Assembly (NCBI RefSeq): GCF_004114375.1
Contig: NZ_CP034692.1
Coordinates: forward strand, 1,054,001 to 1,118,000
Direction: 5' to 3'
Origin: Halorubrum sp. BOL3-1
GTDB taxonomy: Archaea > Halobacteriota > Halobacteria > Halobacteriales > Haloferacaceae
Length of the DNA stretch: 64,000 nt
In this document: one piece after another, positions 42,460 through 51,417 of the stretch
How positions within the stretch are numbered: the first letter of the stretch is position 1
Layout of the letters: each line of letters starts with the position of its first letter
Program-made: the position numbers and the translations under genes
Notes under the pieces: model-generated
Told to the model about the DNA's origin: nothing
The model's input: the letters and a program-made list of their open reading frames with translations, nothing else
Databases searched by the model: none

Positions 42460-43995
42460 TTACTCATCACCCTCCTGCGCCCAGTCGCGGGAGCGGTCGA
42501 CCGCGTCGTCCCAGCGGCTGTAGAGCTTGTCGACCTCGTCTTGGCCCTTCTCGGGAGAGAACTCGCGGTCGATCTGCCAGTTGTCGCGTAGCTCGTCGAC
42601 GGTGTCCCAGTAGCCGACGGCGAGCCCGGCGGCGTACGCCGAGCCGAGCGCCGTGGTCTCGTCGACCTCCGGCCGCGCGATATCCGTCTGGATGATGTCG
42701 GACTGGAGCTGACAGAGGAAATTGTTCTTGACCGCGCCACCGTCGACGCGGAGACTCGTCATCTCGACGCCGGAGTCCGCCTCCATCGCCTCCGCGAGGT
42801 CGCGGGTCTGGTAGGCGATGCTCTCGAGCGTCGCCCGGACGATGTGCTCCTTGCTGGTGCCGCGAGTCATCCCGACGATGGCCCCGCGGGCGCGGCCGTC
42901 CCAGTGCGGGGCGCCGAGCCCGGTGAACGCCGGGACCATGTAGACGCCGTCGGTCGAGTCGACCGACCGAGCCAGCTCCGCGGTCTGGGCGGCGTTGTTG
43001 ATCAGGTCGATGTCCTCGAGGAACTCGATCGCCGCGCCGGCGATGAAGATCGACCCCTCCAGGGCGTACTGGACCGGTTCGCCGGACATCTGGAACCCGA
43101 TGGTCGTCAGCAAGCCGTTGTCGGACGCGACGGCCTCCTCGCCGGTGTTCATCAGGTAGAACGCACCGGTGCCGTAGGTGTTCTTGGCGTCGCCCTTGTC
43201 GAAGCAGGTCTGTCCGAACAGCGCGGCCTGCTGGTCACCCAGTGCCCCGGCCACGGGGACCTCCTCGCCGAGGAACCCGTCCGGGTCCGTGTGGCCGTAG
43301 TAGTCCTCGTCGGAGGACGGCCGGACCTCGGGCACCATCTCCTTCGGGACGTCGAACTCCTCGAGCAGCTCGTCGTCCCACTCCATCTCCCGGATGTTGT
43401 ACAGCATCGTCCGGGAGGCGTTCGTGACGTCCGTGATGTGGTTACCCGTCAGGTTGTAGATGAGCCACGCGTCGATGGTGCCCATGAGCAGCTCGCCGTC
43501 CCGGGCCCGGTCGCGGAGGTCACGGCCGCGCGACGCCGACATCTTGAGCGGCTCCGCGTTGTCGAGGATCCACTCGGTCTTGGTCGCGGAGAAGTACGCG
43601 TCACACTCCAGTCCCGTCTTCTCGCGGATCTCCTCGACCTTGCCCGCCTCCTGGATCTCCTCGACGCGGTCGGTCGTCCGCCGGTCCTGCCACACGAGGG
43701 CGTTGTGGACCGGCTTCCCGGAGTCTTTGTCCCAGACGATCGTCGTCTCGCGCTGGTTCGTGATCCCGAGCGCTTCGAGCTGGCTCGCCTCGAGACCGGC
43801 GTCCGCGAGACCGTCGAGGACCACCTGCTTCGTGTTCTCCCAGATCTCGAGCGGGTCGTGTTCGACCCAGCCCGGGTTCGGGTAGATCTGTTCGTGCTGT
43901 TCGTACGCGTTCGTGACGACCTGGCCCTCATGGTCGAACACCATGAATCGGGTACCGGTCGTCCCCTGGTCTATCGCACCGACATACTGTGTCAT
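42460..43995 (-). CDS. glpK: Glycerol kinase
   Basis: ATP plus glycerol to glycerol-3-phosphate, 511 residues. Seen: YVGAIDQGTTGTRFMVFDHEG (phosphate-1), NALVWQDRRT (conserved), TGLGAPHWDGRARGAIVGMTRGT, and TSLRVDGGAVKNNFLCQLQSDI, all FGGY glycerol kinase blocks. A Shine-Dalgarno GGAGGG (44005-44010 on the minus strand) lies nine bases before the ATG, so unlike most genes here it has a leader. Divergent from glpABC. Confidence 0.97.
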   Translation of the reverse strand: MTQYVGAIDQGTTGTRFMVFDHEGQVVTNAYEQHEQIYPNPGWVEHDPLEIWENTKQVVLDGLADAGLEASQLEALGITNQRETTIVWDKDSGKPVHNALVWQDRRTTDRVEEIQEAGKVEEIREKTGLECDAYFSATKTEWILDNAEPLKMSASRGRDLRDRARDGELLMGTIDAWLIYNLTGNHITDVTNASRTMLYNIREMEWDDELLEEFDVPKEMVPEVRPSSDEDYYGHTDPDGFLGEEVPVAGALGDQQAALFGQTCFDKGDAKNTYGTGAFYLMNTGEEAVASDNGLLTTIGFQMSGEPVQYALEGSIFIAGAAIEFLEDIDLINNAAQTAELARSVDSTDGVYMVPAFTGLGAPHWDGRARGAIVGMTRGTSKEHIVRATLESIAYQTRDLAEAMEADSGVEMTSLRVDGGAVKNNFLCQLQSDIIQTDIARPEVDETTALGSAYAAGLAVGYWDTVDELRDNWQIDREFSPEKGQDEVDKLYSRWDDAVDRSRDWAQEGDE

Positions 43996-44004
43996 GTTGT
44001 GGAT

Positions 44005-44010
44005 CCCTCC
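44005..44010 (-). promoter_or_regulatory. Shine-Dalgarno site of glpK
   Basis: GGAGGG on the minus strand, nine bases before ATG 43995. Leader of about 180 bases or less; most other genes in the window look leaderless. Confidence 0.6.
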
Positions 44011-44331
44011 TGTGGCGCTGGTCCGTGCGCGGCGGTAGCCGGGTCGCCGTCGGGGGCGATCCCGGTGCCGCGTTCGCTGCCGCTTCGCGCGACCGCCGAG
44101 TCCGACCCCTCCAGAGCCGGACCGAGGCGGCCGTGAGGCGTATCGACGCCGTCACGACATATCTTCATGGAAGCTACCACGCCGTCCGTGAACATAATGT
44201 ACTACCATAATAATCTTCCTGTTAAAATCCCGATGCTGCCCCAGATGAAAAAGTTAAATATATAAAAGCACCGGCCGTGACAGCGATCACACTACTTGAA
44301 TTACCCTGATAGTTATGAGTAGGGCACCTCG

Positions 44332-44337
44332 GGAGGT
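44332..44337 (+). promoter_or_regulatory. Shine-Dalgarno site of glpA
   Basis: GGAGGT eight bases before GTG 44346. It fixes the GTG as the start rather than ATG 44370, which lacks such a site. Confidence 0.7.
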
Positions 44338-44345
44338 AAAGTAAA

Positions 44346-46157
44346 GTGGTCGTGGTCCAAGAGCCTCGCATGGACAGACAAGTGGACGTCGTCGTCGTCG
44401 GTGGGGGGTCGACGGGGTGCGGCGTCGTCAGGGACCTGGCGCGACGCGGGCTGGACGCGGTCCTCGTCGAGAAGGGGAACCTGACGCACGGAACGACCGG
44501 GCGGATGCACGGTCTCCTCCACAGCGGGGGCCGCTACGCGGTCTCTGACCGGAAGAGCGCGAGGGAGTGTATCGAGGAGAACCGGGCCCTCCGGGACATC
44601 GCGGCCCACTGCGTCGAGGAGACCGGCGGGCTGTTCGTCAAGCGGCCCGAGGACTCCGAGGAGTACTTCCAGGAGAAGCTGGAGGGCTGTCGCGCCTGCG
44701 ACATCCCGGTCGAGGTGATCGACGGCGAGGAGGCGCGGCGCCGCGAGCCGTACCTCGCGCGCGACGTCGAGAAGGCGATCGCGCTGCCGGACGGCGCGGT
44801 CGACCCCTTCCGGCTCTGCGTGTCGAACGCCGCGGACGCCCGTGAACACGGCGCGCGGGTCGAGACCCACGCGCCGGTGACCGACGTGCTCGTCGAGGGC
44901 GACGAGGTCGTCGGCGTCGAGATCGAACACGAGACCGGGCCGGGCAAGCGGGTCCACCGCGATCCGGGGACGACCGAGGAGATCCGCGCCCGACACGTCG
45001 TCAACGCGACGGGTGCGTGGGCGGGCAACGTCGGTGAGATGGCGGGCGTCGACGTGGAGGTCCGCCCGTCGAAGGGCGTGATGACCGTGATGAACACCCG
45101 GCAGGTCGACACCGTGATCAACCGCTGTCGACCGAAGGGCGACGCCGACATCGTCGTCCCCCACGAGACCGCGTGTATCCTGGGGACGACCGACGAGGAG
45201 GTCGACGACCCCGAGGACTACCCCGAGGAGGACTGGGAGGTCGACCTCATGATCGAGACGCTCTCGGAACTGATCCCGGCGCTCGAAGACGCCAGGACGC
45301 TCCGCTCCTTTTGGGGCGTCAGGCCCCTCTACGAGCCGCCGGGGACGGGCACCGAGGACCCGACCGACATCACCCGCGACTACTTCCTCTTGGACCACGG
45401 CGACCGCGACGACCTGCCGGGGATGACGACCATCGTCGGCGGGAAGCTCACCACCTACCGGATGATGGCGGAGTCCATCTCCGACCACGTCTGCGAGACG
45501 CTCGGCCACGAGGCGGAGTGCGACACGGCGGACGCGCCGCTTCCCGGGTCTGAGAACCCGGCGCGCATGGAGGAGCTGATGGACGAGTTCGGTCTCCGGT
45601 CGCCGGTCGCCCGGCGCTCGGGCCAGCGGCTCGGGTCGCGCGCGGACGACGTGCTGGACGAGTGCGACCCGAACCCGATCGTCTGTAACTGCGAGAGCGT
45701 CACCCGCGCGGAGGTACAAGACGCCATCGACGACGCCGGCTCCGACCTCAACGCGGTCCGCCTGCGGACCCGCGCCTCGATGGGGAACTGCCAGGGCGGC
45801 TTCTGCACGCACCGGATCGCGTCGGAGCTGGCTCAGGAGTACCCCGAGCCGGTCGTCCGCGACGCCGAGGACGAGCTGTACCAAGAGCGCTGGAAGGGCC
45901 AGCGACACGCGCTGTGGGGCGAGCAGCTCTCGCAGGCGATGTTGAACCACATGCTTCACGCGACCACGATGAACCGTGACGGCGACCCCGCGAACCTCGA
46001 CGAGACGGTCGACTTCGGGGCGTTCGACGCGGGCGTCGACGGCGACTCGCCCGGCACCGACGAGTCCGGATCGGCCGGGACCGCCGCGGCCGACGGTGGC
46101 CGCGCAACTGGCGACGCGGGCGCCGACGGTGGCCGCGCAACTGACGGGGGTCGCTGA
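44346..46157 (+). CDS. glpA: Anaerobic glycerol-3-phosphate dehydrogenase subunit A
   Basis: FAD-containing catalytic subunit oxidising glycerol-3-phosphate to dihydroxyacetone phosphate. 603 residues. Seen: [32 protein letters not shown] (FAD), [47 protein letters not shown], and a C-terminal BFD-type [2Fe-2S] domain [12 protein letters not shown]...[10 protein letters not shown]. An in-frame DGGRAT repeat ends the protein. Its TGA overlaps the glpB ATG (TGATG). First gene of glpABC. Confidence 0.96.
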   Translation: MVVVQEPRMDRQVDVVVVGGGSTGCGVVRDLARRGLDAVLVEKGNLTHGTTGRMHGLLHSGGRYAVSDRKSARECIEENRALRDIAAHCVEETGGLFVKRPEDSEEYFQEKLEGCRACDIPVEVIDGEEARRREPYLARDVEKAIALPDGAVDPFRLCVSNAADAREHGARVETHAPVTDVLVEGDEVVGVEIEHETGPGKRVHRDPGTTEEIRARHVVNATGAWAGNVGEMAGVDVEVRPSKGVMTVMNTRQVDTVINRCRPKGDADIVVPHETACILGTTDEEVDDPEDYPEEDWEVDLMIETLSELIPALEDARTLRSFWGVRPLYEPPGTGTEDPTDITRDYFLLDHGDRDDLPGMTTIVGGKLTTYRMMAESISDHVCETLGHEAECDTADAPLPGSENPARMEELMDEFGLRSPVARRSGQRLGSRADDVLDECDPNPIVCNCESVTRAEVQDAIDDAGSDLNAVRLRTRASMGNCQGGFCTHRIASELAQEYPEPVVRDAEDELYQERWKGQRHALWGEQLSQAMLNHMLHATTMNRDGDPANLDETVDFGAFDAGVDGDSPGTDESGSAGTAAADGGRATGDAGADGGRATDGGR

Positions 46158-47536
46158 TGGCGATAAACAGCGATGTCCTCGTCGTCGGCGGCGGTCTCGC
46201 CGCGGTCACTGCGGCGGTCTCGGCCGCCCGCGAGGGCGCCGACGTGCGACTCGTCTCGCACAAGGCGAGCACGCTCCGGCAGGCCTCCGGGCTGATCGAC
46301 GCGCTCGGCTACGTCCCGGCGACGGAGCCGGCGAAGCCGCTCCGCGACGGGCCGCCGACCGCGGGCCGGGAGCTCGACCGCGACGAGTGGCCGGACCCGA
46401 AGGGACCGCTCGCTGACCCGTTCGAGGCGATCGAGCGGCTCCCCGAGTCGCACCCGTACCGGATCGCGGGGAGCGAGGCGCTCCGCGATGGACTCGACCT
46501 CTTCGACGACCTCACGGGCGACGCGTACCGCGGGGGACACACCGACCGCAACGCCCTCGTGCCGACGTTCGGCGGGTCGGTGAAGCCGACGGCGCGGTAC
46601 CCCGCCGCCGCCGAGGCCGGCCTCGCGAGCGACGACCGGCCGGCGCTGATCGTCGGGTTCCGGTCGTTGACGGAGTACGACGCGCGGGCCTTCGCTGGGC
46701 GGCTGGAGGCGGCCGGCGTCCCGTTCGACGTCGCCGGCGCCGAGGTGGAGTTCGCGGAGACGTTCCGGGCCGACGCGAAGGTCACCCGGCTCGCGAAGGC
46801 GTTGGACCACGACGAGGAGATAGACGGGGTTCCCGCCCGCGAGGCGCTCGCGAAGGCGGTCTCGCCCCACCTCCACGACGTGGTCGACGAGTCGGGCGGC
46901 GTCGACCGCGTCGAGCGCGTCGGCTTCCCGGCGTTCCTCGGTGACGACGAGGGCGAGGAGGTCCGCGACGAACTCGCGGACCGGCTCGGCACCGACGTGT
47001 TCGAGATTCCGATGGGACCGCCGAGCCTCCCCGGACTCCGTCTGGAGGACCATCTCTTCGACGCGCTCGACGCCGAGGGCGTCCGCTTCGAGACCGGCAA
47101 CCCCGTGGTGGGCGTCGAGTCCGCGACGGACGGTCGCGTGGAGACGGTCGCGGTCGACCGGAAGGGGCGGACGGCGCCGTACGGCGCCGACGCGTTCGTG
47201 CTGGCGACCGGCGGTCTCGTCGGAAAGGGGCTCGACTCGGACCGCGAGGGCGTCCGGGAGCCGGTCTTCGACCTGTACGTCGACCAGCCGGACGACCGCT
47301 ACGAGTGGTTCGTCGACGACGCGTTCGGTGACCAGCCGTACGCGCGGTTCGGGGTGCGGCCGGACGAGCGGATGCGACCCGTCGACGCCGACGGAGCGGT
47401 GGGGTACGAGAACGTCTTCGCGGCCGGCGGTGTCGTCGGCGGCGCGGACGCGGCGAGAGAGAAGTCCGCGAGCGGGGTGTCGCTCGCGACCGGCATCGTG
47501 GCCGGGCGGCAGGCGGCGACGGAGGCGACCCAATGA
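46157..47536 (+). CDS. glpB: Anaerobic glycerol-3-phosphate dehydrogenase subunit B
   Basis: FMN-type flavin subunit of the GlpABC complex, 459 residues. Seen: SDVLVVGGGLAAVTAAVSAAREGADVRLVSHKAS (dinucleotide fold), FVLATGGLVGKG, RMRPVDADGAVGYENVFAAGGVVGG, as in GlpB. It passes electrons from GlpA to GlpC and the quinone pool. Overlaps both neighbours (TGATG and ATGA). Confidence 0.94.
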   Translation: MAINSDVLVVGGGLAAVTAAVSAAREGADVRLVSHKASTLRQASGLIDALGYVPATEPAKPLRDGPPTAGRELDRDEWPDPKGPLADPFEAIERLPESHPYRIAGSEALRDGLDLFDDLTGDAYRGGHTDRNALVPTFGGSVKPTARYPAAAEAGLASDDRPALIVGFRSLTEYDARAFAGRLEAAGVPFDVAGAEVEFAETFRADAKVTRLAKALDHDEEIDGVPAREALAKAVSPHLHDVVDESGGVDRVERVGFPAFLGDDEGEEVRDELADRLGTDVFEIPMGPPSLPGLRLEDHLFDALDAEGVRFETGNPVVGVESATDGRVETVAVDRKGRTAPYGADAFVLATGGLVGKGLDSDREGVREPVFDLYVDQPDDRYEWFVDDAFGDQPYARFGVRPDERMRPVDADGAVGYENVFAAGGVVGGADAAREKSASGVSLATGIVAGRQAATEATQ

Positions 47537-49098
47537 CACGACACACGGACGACGACGGGAGTTCGGGGGAGTCGAGCGGAGACGACCGCGGCGGACGCGG
47601 GGAGTCGAGCGGCCCCGGAGCGCCGAGCCCCGGCGTGCCCGAGGCCGGTCGCGACGAGCAGCCCTCGATCTTCGTCCCGGACGAGGGGGAGATCCCAGAC
47701 GACGGGGCGGCGGACGGGACGGCGACCGCGGACGGTCGCGAGGCCGAGCGCGCCGCCACCGACGGCGGCGTCGAGAGCGCGGCGGGCGGCACCGAGAGCG
47801 CGACCGGCGGGACCGACTCGACGGAGCCCGACTCGGACGCGTACGACCCGGTCGACGTGTTCCCCGGCGGCGACCTCGACCTCCGCGAGGGGGCCGACTC
47901 CTGTTACAAGTGTACGAGCTGTGACACCTCCTGTCCGGTCGCGGAGGTCGACGACGAGTTCCCCGGGCCGAAGTTCCAGGGGCCCGAGCAGTGGCGGCTC
48001 AAGCGGAAGGACGACCACGATATCGACGAGTCGATCACGTCGTGTTCGAACTGTATGCGGTGTGACGACGCCTGTCCCTCCTCGGTGCCCCTCTCGCAGA
48101 TGCACAACGAGGCCCGCGGGCAGTTCGTCGAGCGGCAGATGGAGAAGCTCTCGGTCGAGTACGTTCGGAACCGGGTCCTGGCGAACTACCGCACGTCGGC
48201 CCGACTCGCGAGCATCTTCCCCCGGACGGCCTCGTTCGCGATGAACTTCGGGCCCGCGCGGTGGGCGATGGAGAAGGTGATGGGGATCCCCAAGGAGCGC
48301 GACTTCCCCGAGTTCGCCACCGAGACGTTCCGCGAGTGGTGGAAGGCGCGCGGCGGCGCGAAGGTCGAAAATCCCGACAAGCGCGTCGCCTACTTCCACG
48401 GCTGTTACTCGAACTACAACACCCCCGAGGTCGGCAAGGCGATGGTCCGCGTCTACGAGCACTTCGGCTACGAGGTGATGGTGCCCCCCCAGAAGTGTTC
48501 GGGGACGCCGATGTTCGCGAACGGGATGCTGAAGGACGCCCGGCGCCACGCCGAGACGAACGTCGAGAACCTCGTCGAGGCCATCGGGGAGGGCGCCGAC
48601 GTGATCGCCTCCTGTACCTCCTGTTCGCTGTCGCTTCGCCAGGAGTACCCCGAACTGTTCGACCTCCACGGGATCGAGGACCTCGCGGAACACACCTTCG
48701 AGGCGCTGGAGTACCTCCGCATCCACGAGGATCTGGAAGAGGAACTCAACGCGGCCGGGGGGCCCGACGACGAGCGCGAACTCGCGTATCACGCGCCGTG
48801 TCACGCCCGGAACCAAGGGCTCGCGCGGCAGGCCGTCGAGACGTTCCGCGATGTCGACGGGGTCGAGATGGAGGACGTCGGCGACTCCTGTTCGGGCATC
48901 TCCGGCACCTACGGCTGGAAAGAAGAGAAGTACGAGAAGTCGATGGAGATCGGCGCGGAGATGTTCGAACACATGGAGGAGGCCGACGGCGAGGTCGGGA
49001 TGACGGAGTGTCCGACCTGCGCGATGCAGATGGAACACGGCACCGGCTACGAGATCGAACACCCGCTCCAGCTGTTGGAGGACACGCTGGGCGCGTAG
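47533..49098 (+). CDS. glpC: Anaerobic glycerol-3-phosphate dehydrogenase subunit C
   Basis: Iron-sulfur membrane-anchoring subunit, 521 residues. Seen: a long acidic/Gly-rich leader of about 110 residues; two [4Fe-4S] motifs CYKCTSCDTSCPV and CSNCMRCDDACPSS; and two CCG-type domains ending with CSGTPMF and SCSGISGTYG. It links the complex to the membrane quinones. The leader is longer than in bacterial GlpC. Ends the glpABC operon. Confidence 0.95.
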   Translation: MTRHTDDDGSSGESSGDDRGGRGESSGPGAPSPGVPEAGRDEQPSIFVPDEGEIPDDGAADGTATADGREAERAATDGGVESAAGGTESATGGTDSTEPDSDAYDPVDVFPGGDLDLREGADSCYKCTSCDTSCPVAEVDDEFPGPKFQGPEQWRLKRKDDHDIDESITSCSNCMRCDDACPSSVPLSQMHNEARGQFVERQMEKLSVEYVRNRVLANYRTSARLASIFPRTASFAMNFGPARWAMEKVMGIPKERDFPEFATETFREWWKARGGAKVENPDKRVAYFHGCYSNYNTPEVGKAMVRVYEHFGYEVMVPPQKCSGTPMFANGMLKDARRHAETNVENLVEAIGEGADVIASCTSCSLSLRQEYPELFDLHGIEDLAEHTFEALEYLRIHEDLEEELNAAGGPDDERELAYHAPCHARNQGLARQAVETFRDVDGVEMEDVGDSCSGISGTYGWKEEKYEKSMEIGAEMFEHMEEADGEVGMTECPTCAMQMEHGTGYEIEHPLQLLEDTLGA

Positions 49099-49245
49099 GC
49101 GAGCCCGATCGCGCGGCCGGACGGTCTCGGAGGCGACCGGGTCTCGGACGCGCGATCGCCGCCCGAATCGGTCCCGAAAACCTGTTCTCAACCCCGATAA
49201 CTGCGCGAGAATCCTTATGCGTCGAACCCGCTCAGTACGCTTCAC

Positions 49246-49507
49246 GTGACTCTCGAACAGCTTCTCGACCACTTCGACGGACCCGAGCGCTCCGTGGTCG
49301 TCGTCAACCGGACCGACCCTGACCCCGTCCTGAACATGCTCGTGGACACGTTCGGCGACGACGTAGTACAGGTGGTCGACGGTCGCGTGACCGGCGCGGA
49401 CGACGGCCCCATGACCGACGGCGCGGGACGCGTCAAGACGGGGAAAAATACCGGTCTGACCGCCGAGGACCTGACCGGAACCGCCGTGGTCGACGGGGAC
49501 GACGATA
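49246..49507 (+). pseudogene. DICT-domain sensor gene, 5' half interrupted by IS
   Basis: The first 87 codons of a DICT-domain gene, GTG start at 49246 with TATA-like CCTTATGCG about 30 bases upstream. Seen: MTLEQLLDHFDGPERSVVVVNRTDPDPVLNMLVDTFGDDVVQ then a spacer. The frame ends in IS sequence after the TA at 49506. Removing the IS joins it in frame to the 3' half at 50615. DICT domains are sensory modules in signalling proteins. Confidence 0.8.
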
Positions 49508-50612
49508 GTGATAGTCGAAGAATTTGTAATGTTGGAGTATGAGTATGAACTATGCCTGGACCATCAAAAGATTACCTCGAACATCTGAGTGAAGAGGAAC
49601 TCGATGAGGCGATCGATCAAGCTCAATCTGACAAAGAACCCTATCTCGTCCGGCGATTATGTCTGATCAAAAATATCTATCTCGGTGATACGCTCACGGA
49701 AGCGGCGACACGTGTCGGCGTCACGACGCCGACCGCGAGCCGCTGGGTTGATCGCTGGAACAACGACGCTGTGGGCGGTCTTCGACCAGATTCTGGTGAC
49801 GGGCGCCCACCAAAACTTGACGAGCACCAACGCGACCGGCTTCAAGAGGTCCTCAAACAGCATCAACCACTTACCACCCATCAAGTTCAACAGCTCATCG
49901 AAGATGGGTTCGATGTATCATACTCTCAGCGACATACATCGCGACTTCTCAATAAACTTGGATTAAATTATGCGATCCCGCGACCAGAGTCGCCAGATCG
50001 GCCTGACGACGCAGAAGAACAACTCGAAGAGCGTCTCGAGGCCGCTCTCGACGACCTCGACGACGATACAGTGACTGACGGCGGTGTCGTCGTCGGGTTT
50101 CTCGACGAAGCCTGGCCTCGTCCAACAGACAACAGCCGGCGGCTGTGGAGCTTCGGCCGACCAACCCTGAAAAAAGAGACGCCGACAGCGAACTTTGACG
50201 ATGTCGTCTTCGGATTTTACGCATTGAACGGAACCAGCGTTGTCTCGTGTAAAGACGATCTGAGCAAGGAATCTGTGGGCGATTTTTTCCCTCAAGATAC
50301 GTGAGAAGAACTCAGATCAACCGATCATACTCATCTGCGATAACTTTTCGTCTCACTTTGCCGAGTATGTCGATAAGGTAGTAAATAAACACGATCTACA
50401 CAGAGTAGCACTGCCGCGGTATTCGCCGGATCTCAATCCGATCGAACAGATCTGGAAAAGCGTAAAACGTGATCTCTCACCGCTTGACGCGTCAGATCTT
50501 GAAAGGTATCGAGAACTGATCTGTTCGGTCTTTCACGACTACGCCGATCGGATAAGCTTCGCAGAATCATGGATAGATCGCTTCCTATCTATTCAAATAT
50601 TATGACGATCAC
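49508..50612 (+). mobile_element. IS630-type insertion sequence, 1105 bp
   Basis: Bounded by duplicated TA (49506-49507 and 50613-50614), the mark of IS630/Tc1 insertion. The ends are imperfect inverted repeats: left TAGTGATAGTCGAAGAATTTG, right (reverse complement) TAGTGATCGTCATAATATTTG. Carries one transposase frame, disrupted. Lower G+C than the surroundings. I do not name the element. Confidence 0.85.
49552..50605 (+). pseudogene. IS630-type transposase, frameshifted
   Basis: DDE transposase in two frames. Frame 1 (49552-50304): helix-turn-helix TLTEAATRVGVTTPTASRWVDRWN and GFLDEAWPRP (first acidic residue), ending TGA. The second part continues in the +1 frame, REKNSDQPIILICDNFSSH (second Asp) and RYSPDLNPIEQIWKSVKRDLS (Glu), to a TGA at 50603-50605. 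The break lies at T6C3 near 50283-50291; one fewer C would restore the reading frame. Either a mutation or a slippery frameshift. Confidence 0.8.
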
Positions 50613-50614
50613 TA

Positions 50615-51336
50615 ACGTCGTCCCCGCGCTCGACGTCGAGGTGCTCCGCCGGCACGACGACGTCCCGTTCGACGGCGACGACCCCGACGACATCGAGGAC
50701 CTCGTGCTGCTCATGGAGGGCGACGAGGTGGTCGCGGGCTCGACGCTCGCGGCGCTCGGTGACGCGGTGCTTTTCGTCAACTCCGACCTGTACACCACCG
50801 GTAGCCGGTCGCTCGACGACGTCGATCTGCCCTCGGTGATAACCGAACTCGACGACGCGACGTTCACTCTCCGGGGGTATCCCGAGTCGAACCGGCAGAA
50901 GCTGCTTCTGATCGTCATCTCGCGGTTTATCGAGCGGGCGGCGTGGACCGCCGGTGACGGGACCCTGCGCTCGTCGTTCCAGCGGCTCTCGCGCATCAAC
51001 GACGAGATCGGCACGCGAGAGGCGTACGAGCGGGTGTCGGAGACCGACGTCGACGCGCACCTCTACGGCGTCGCGGACGAGCTTCCGGACGGCCTCGACG
51101 CGGTGATCCACGCGAGCGACGACCCGGACTTCACCGACAGCTGGTTCGTGGTGTACCGACCGCCGGAGGGACCGCACCCGGTCGAGAACGCTCCGGGGAG
51201 TGACCTCGAACGAGGGATCGAGGGAGGCGTCGCGCTCCTCGCGGTCGAGCGGGAACCCCGCGTCTGGCGCGGCCTGTGGACGTTCGACTCGGAGCGAATC
51301 TCGCGGGTGAACCGCTACATCGAGCGGAACCTCTAG
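50615..51336 (+). pseudogene. DICT-domain sensor gene, 3' half
   Basis: Rest of the split DICT gene, starting in frame after the TA target. Seen: VVPALDVEVLRRHDDVPFDGDDPDDIEDLVLLMEGDE, then the DICT core TLRGYPESNRQKLLLIVISRFIERAAW, LRSSFQRLSRINDEIGTREAYERV, DSWFVVYRPPEG, WRGLWTFDSERI. An IS-derived ATG (50602) could start a shortened product. The whole gene would encode about 329 residues. Confidence 0.8.
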
Positions 51337-51417
51337 GGCACCCGTCACTTTCGTCACGCCCCGATCGCGCCGGATCCAACCCGTGCGTTCATATCCCCGG
51401 AGCGGTGACGGGCGGCC

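Larger units (their letters stand above)
43996..44345. promoter_or_regulatory. Divergent glpK/glpA control region
   Basis: 350 bases between the divergent operons, with an AT-rich core near 44196-44270. For glpA: TATA TTAAATATATAAAAG (44254-44267) predicts transcription near 44288 and a leader of about 58 bases. For glpK: AT-rich GATTATTATGG and TTTAACAGG on the minus strand (44205-44227) are candidate TATA elements, implying a long leader. No clear TrmB half-site pair with the usual spacing was found. Confidence 0.55.

Noticed and set aside
44281-44330. TrmB-type control site upstream of glpA (TACT...GAGTA)
   Set aside because: TACT and GAGTA occur but are much farther apart than the seven- or eight-base spacing of the known motif.
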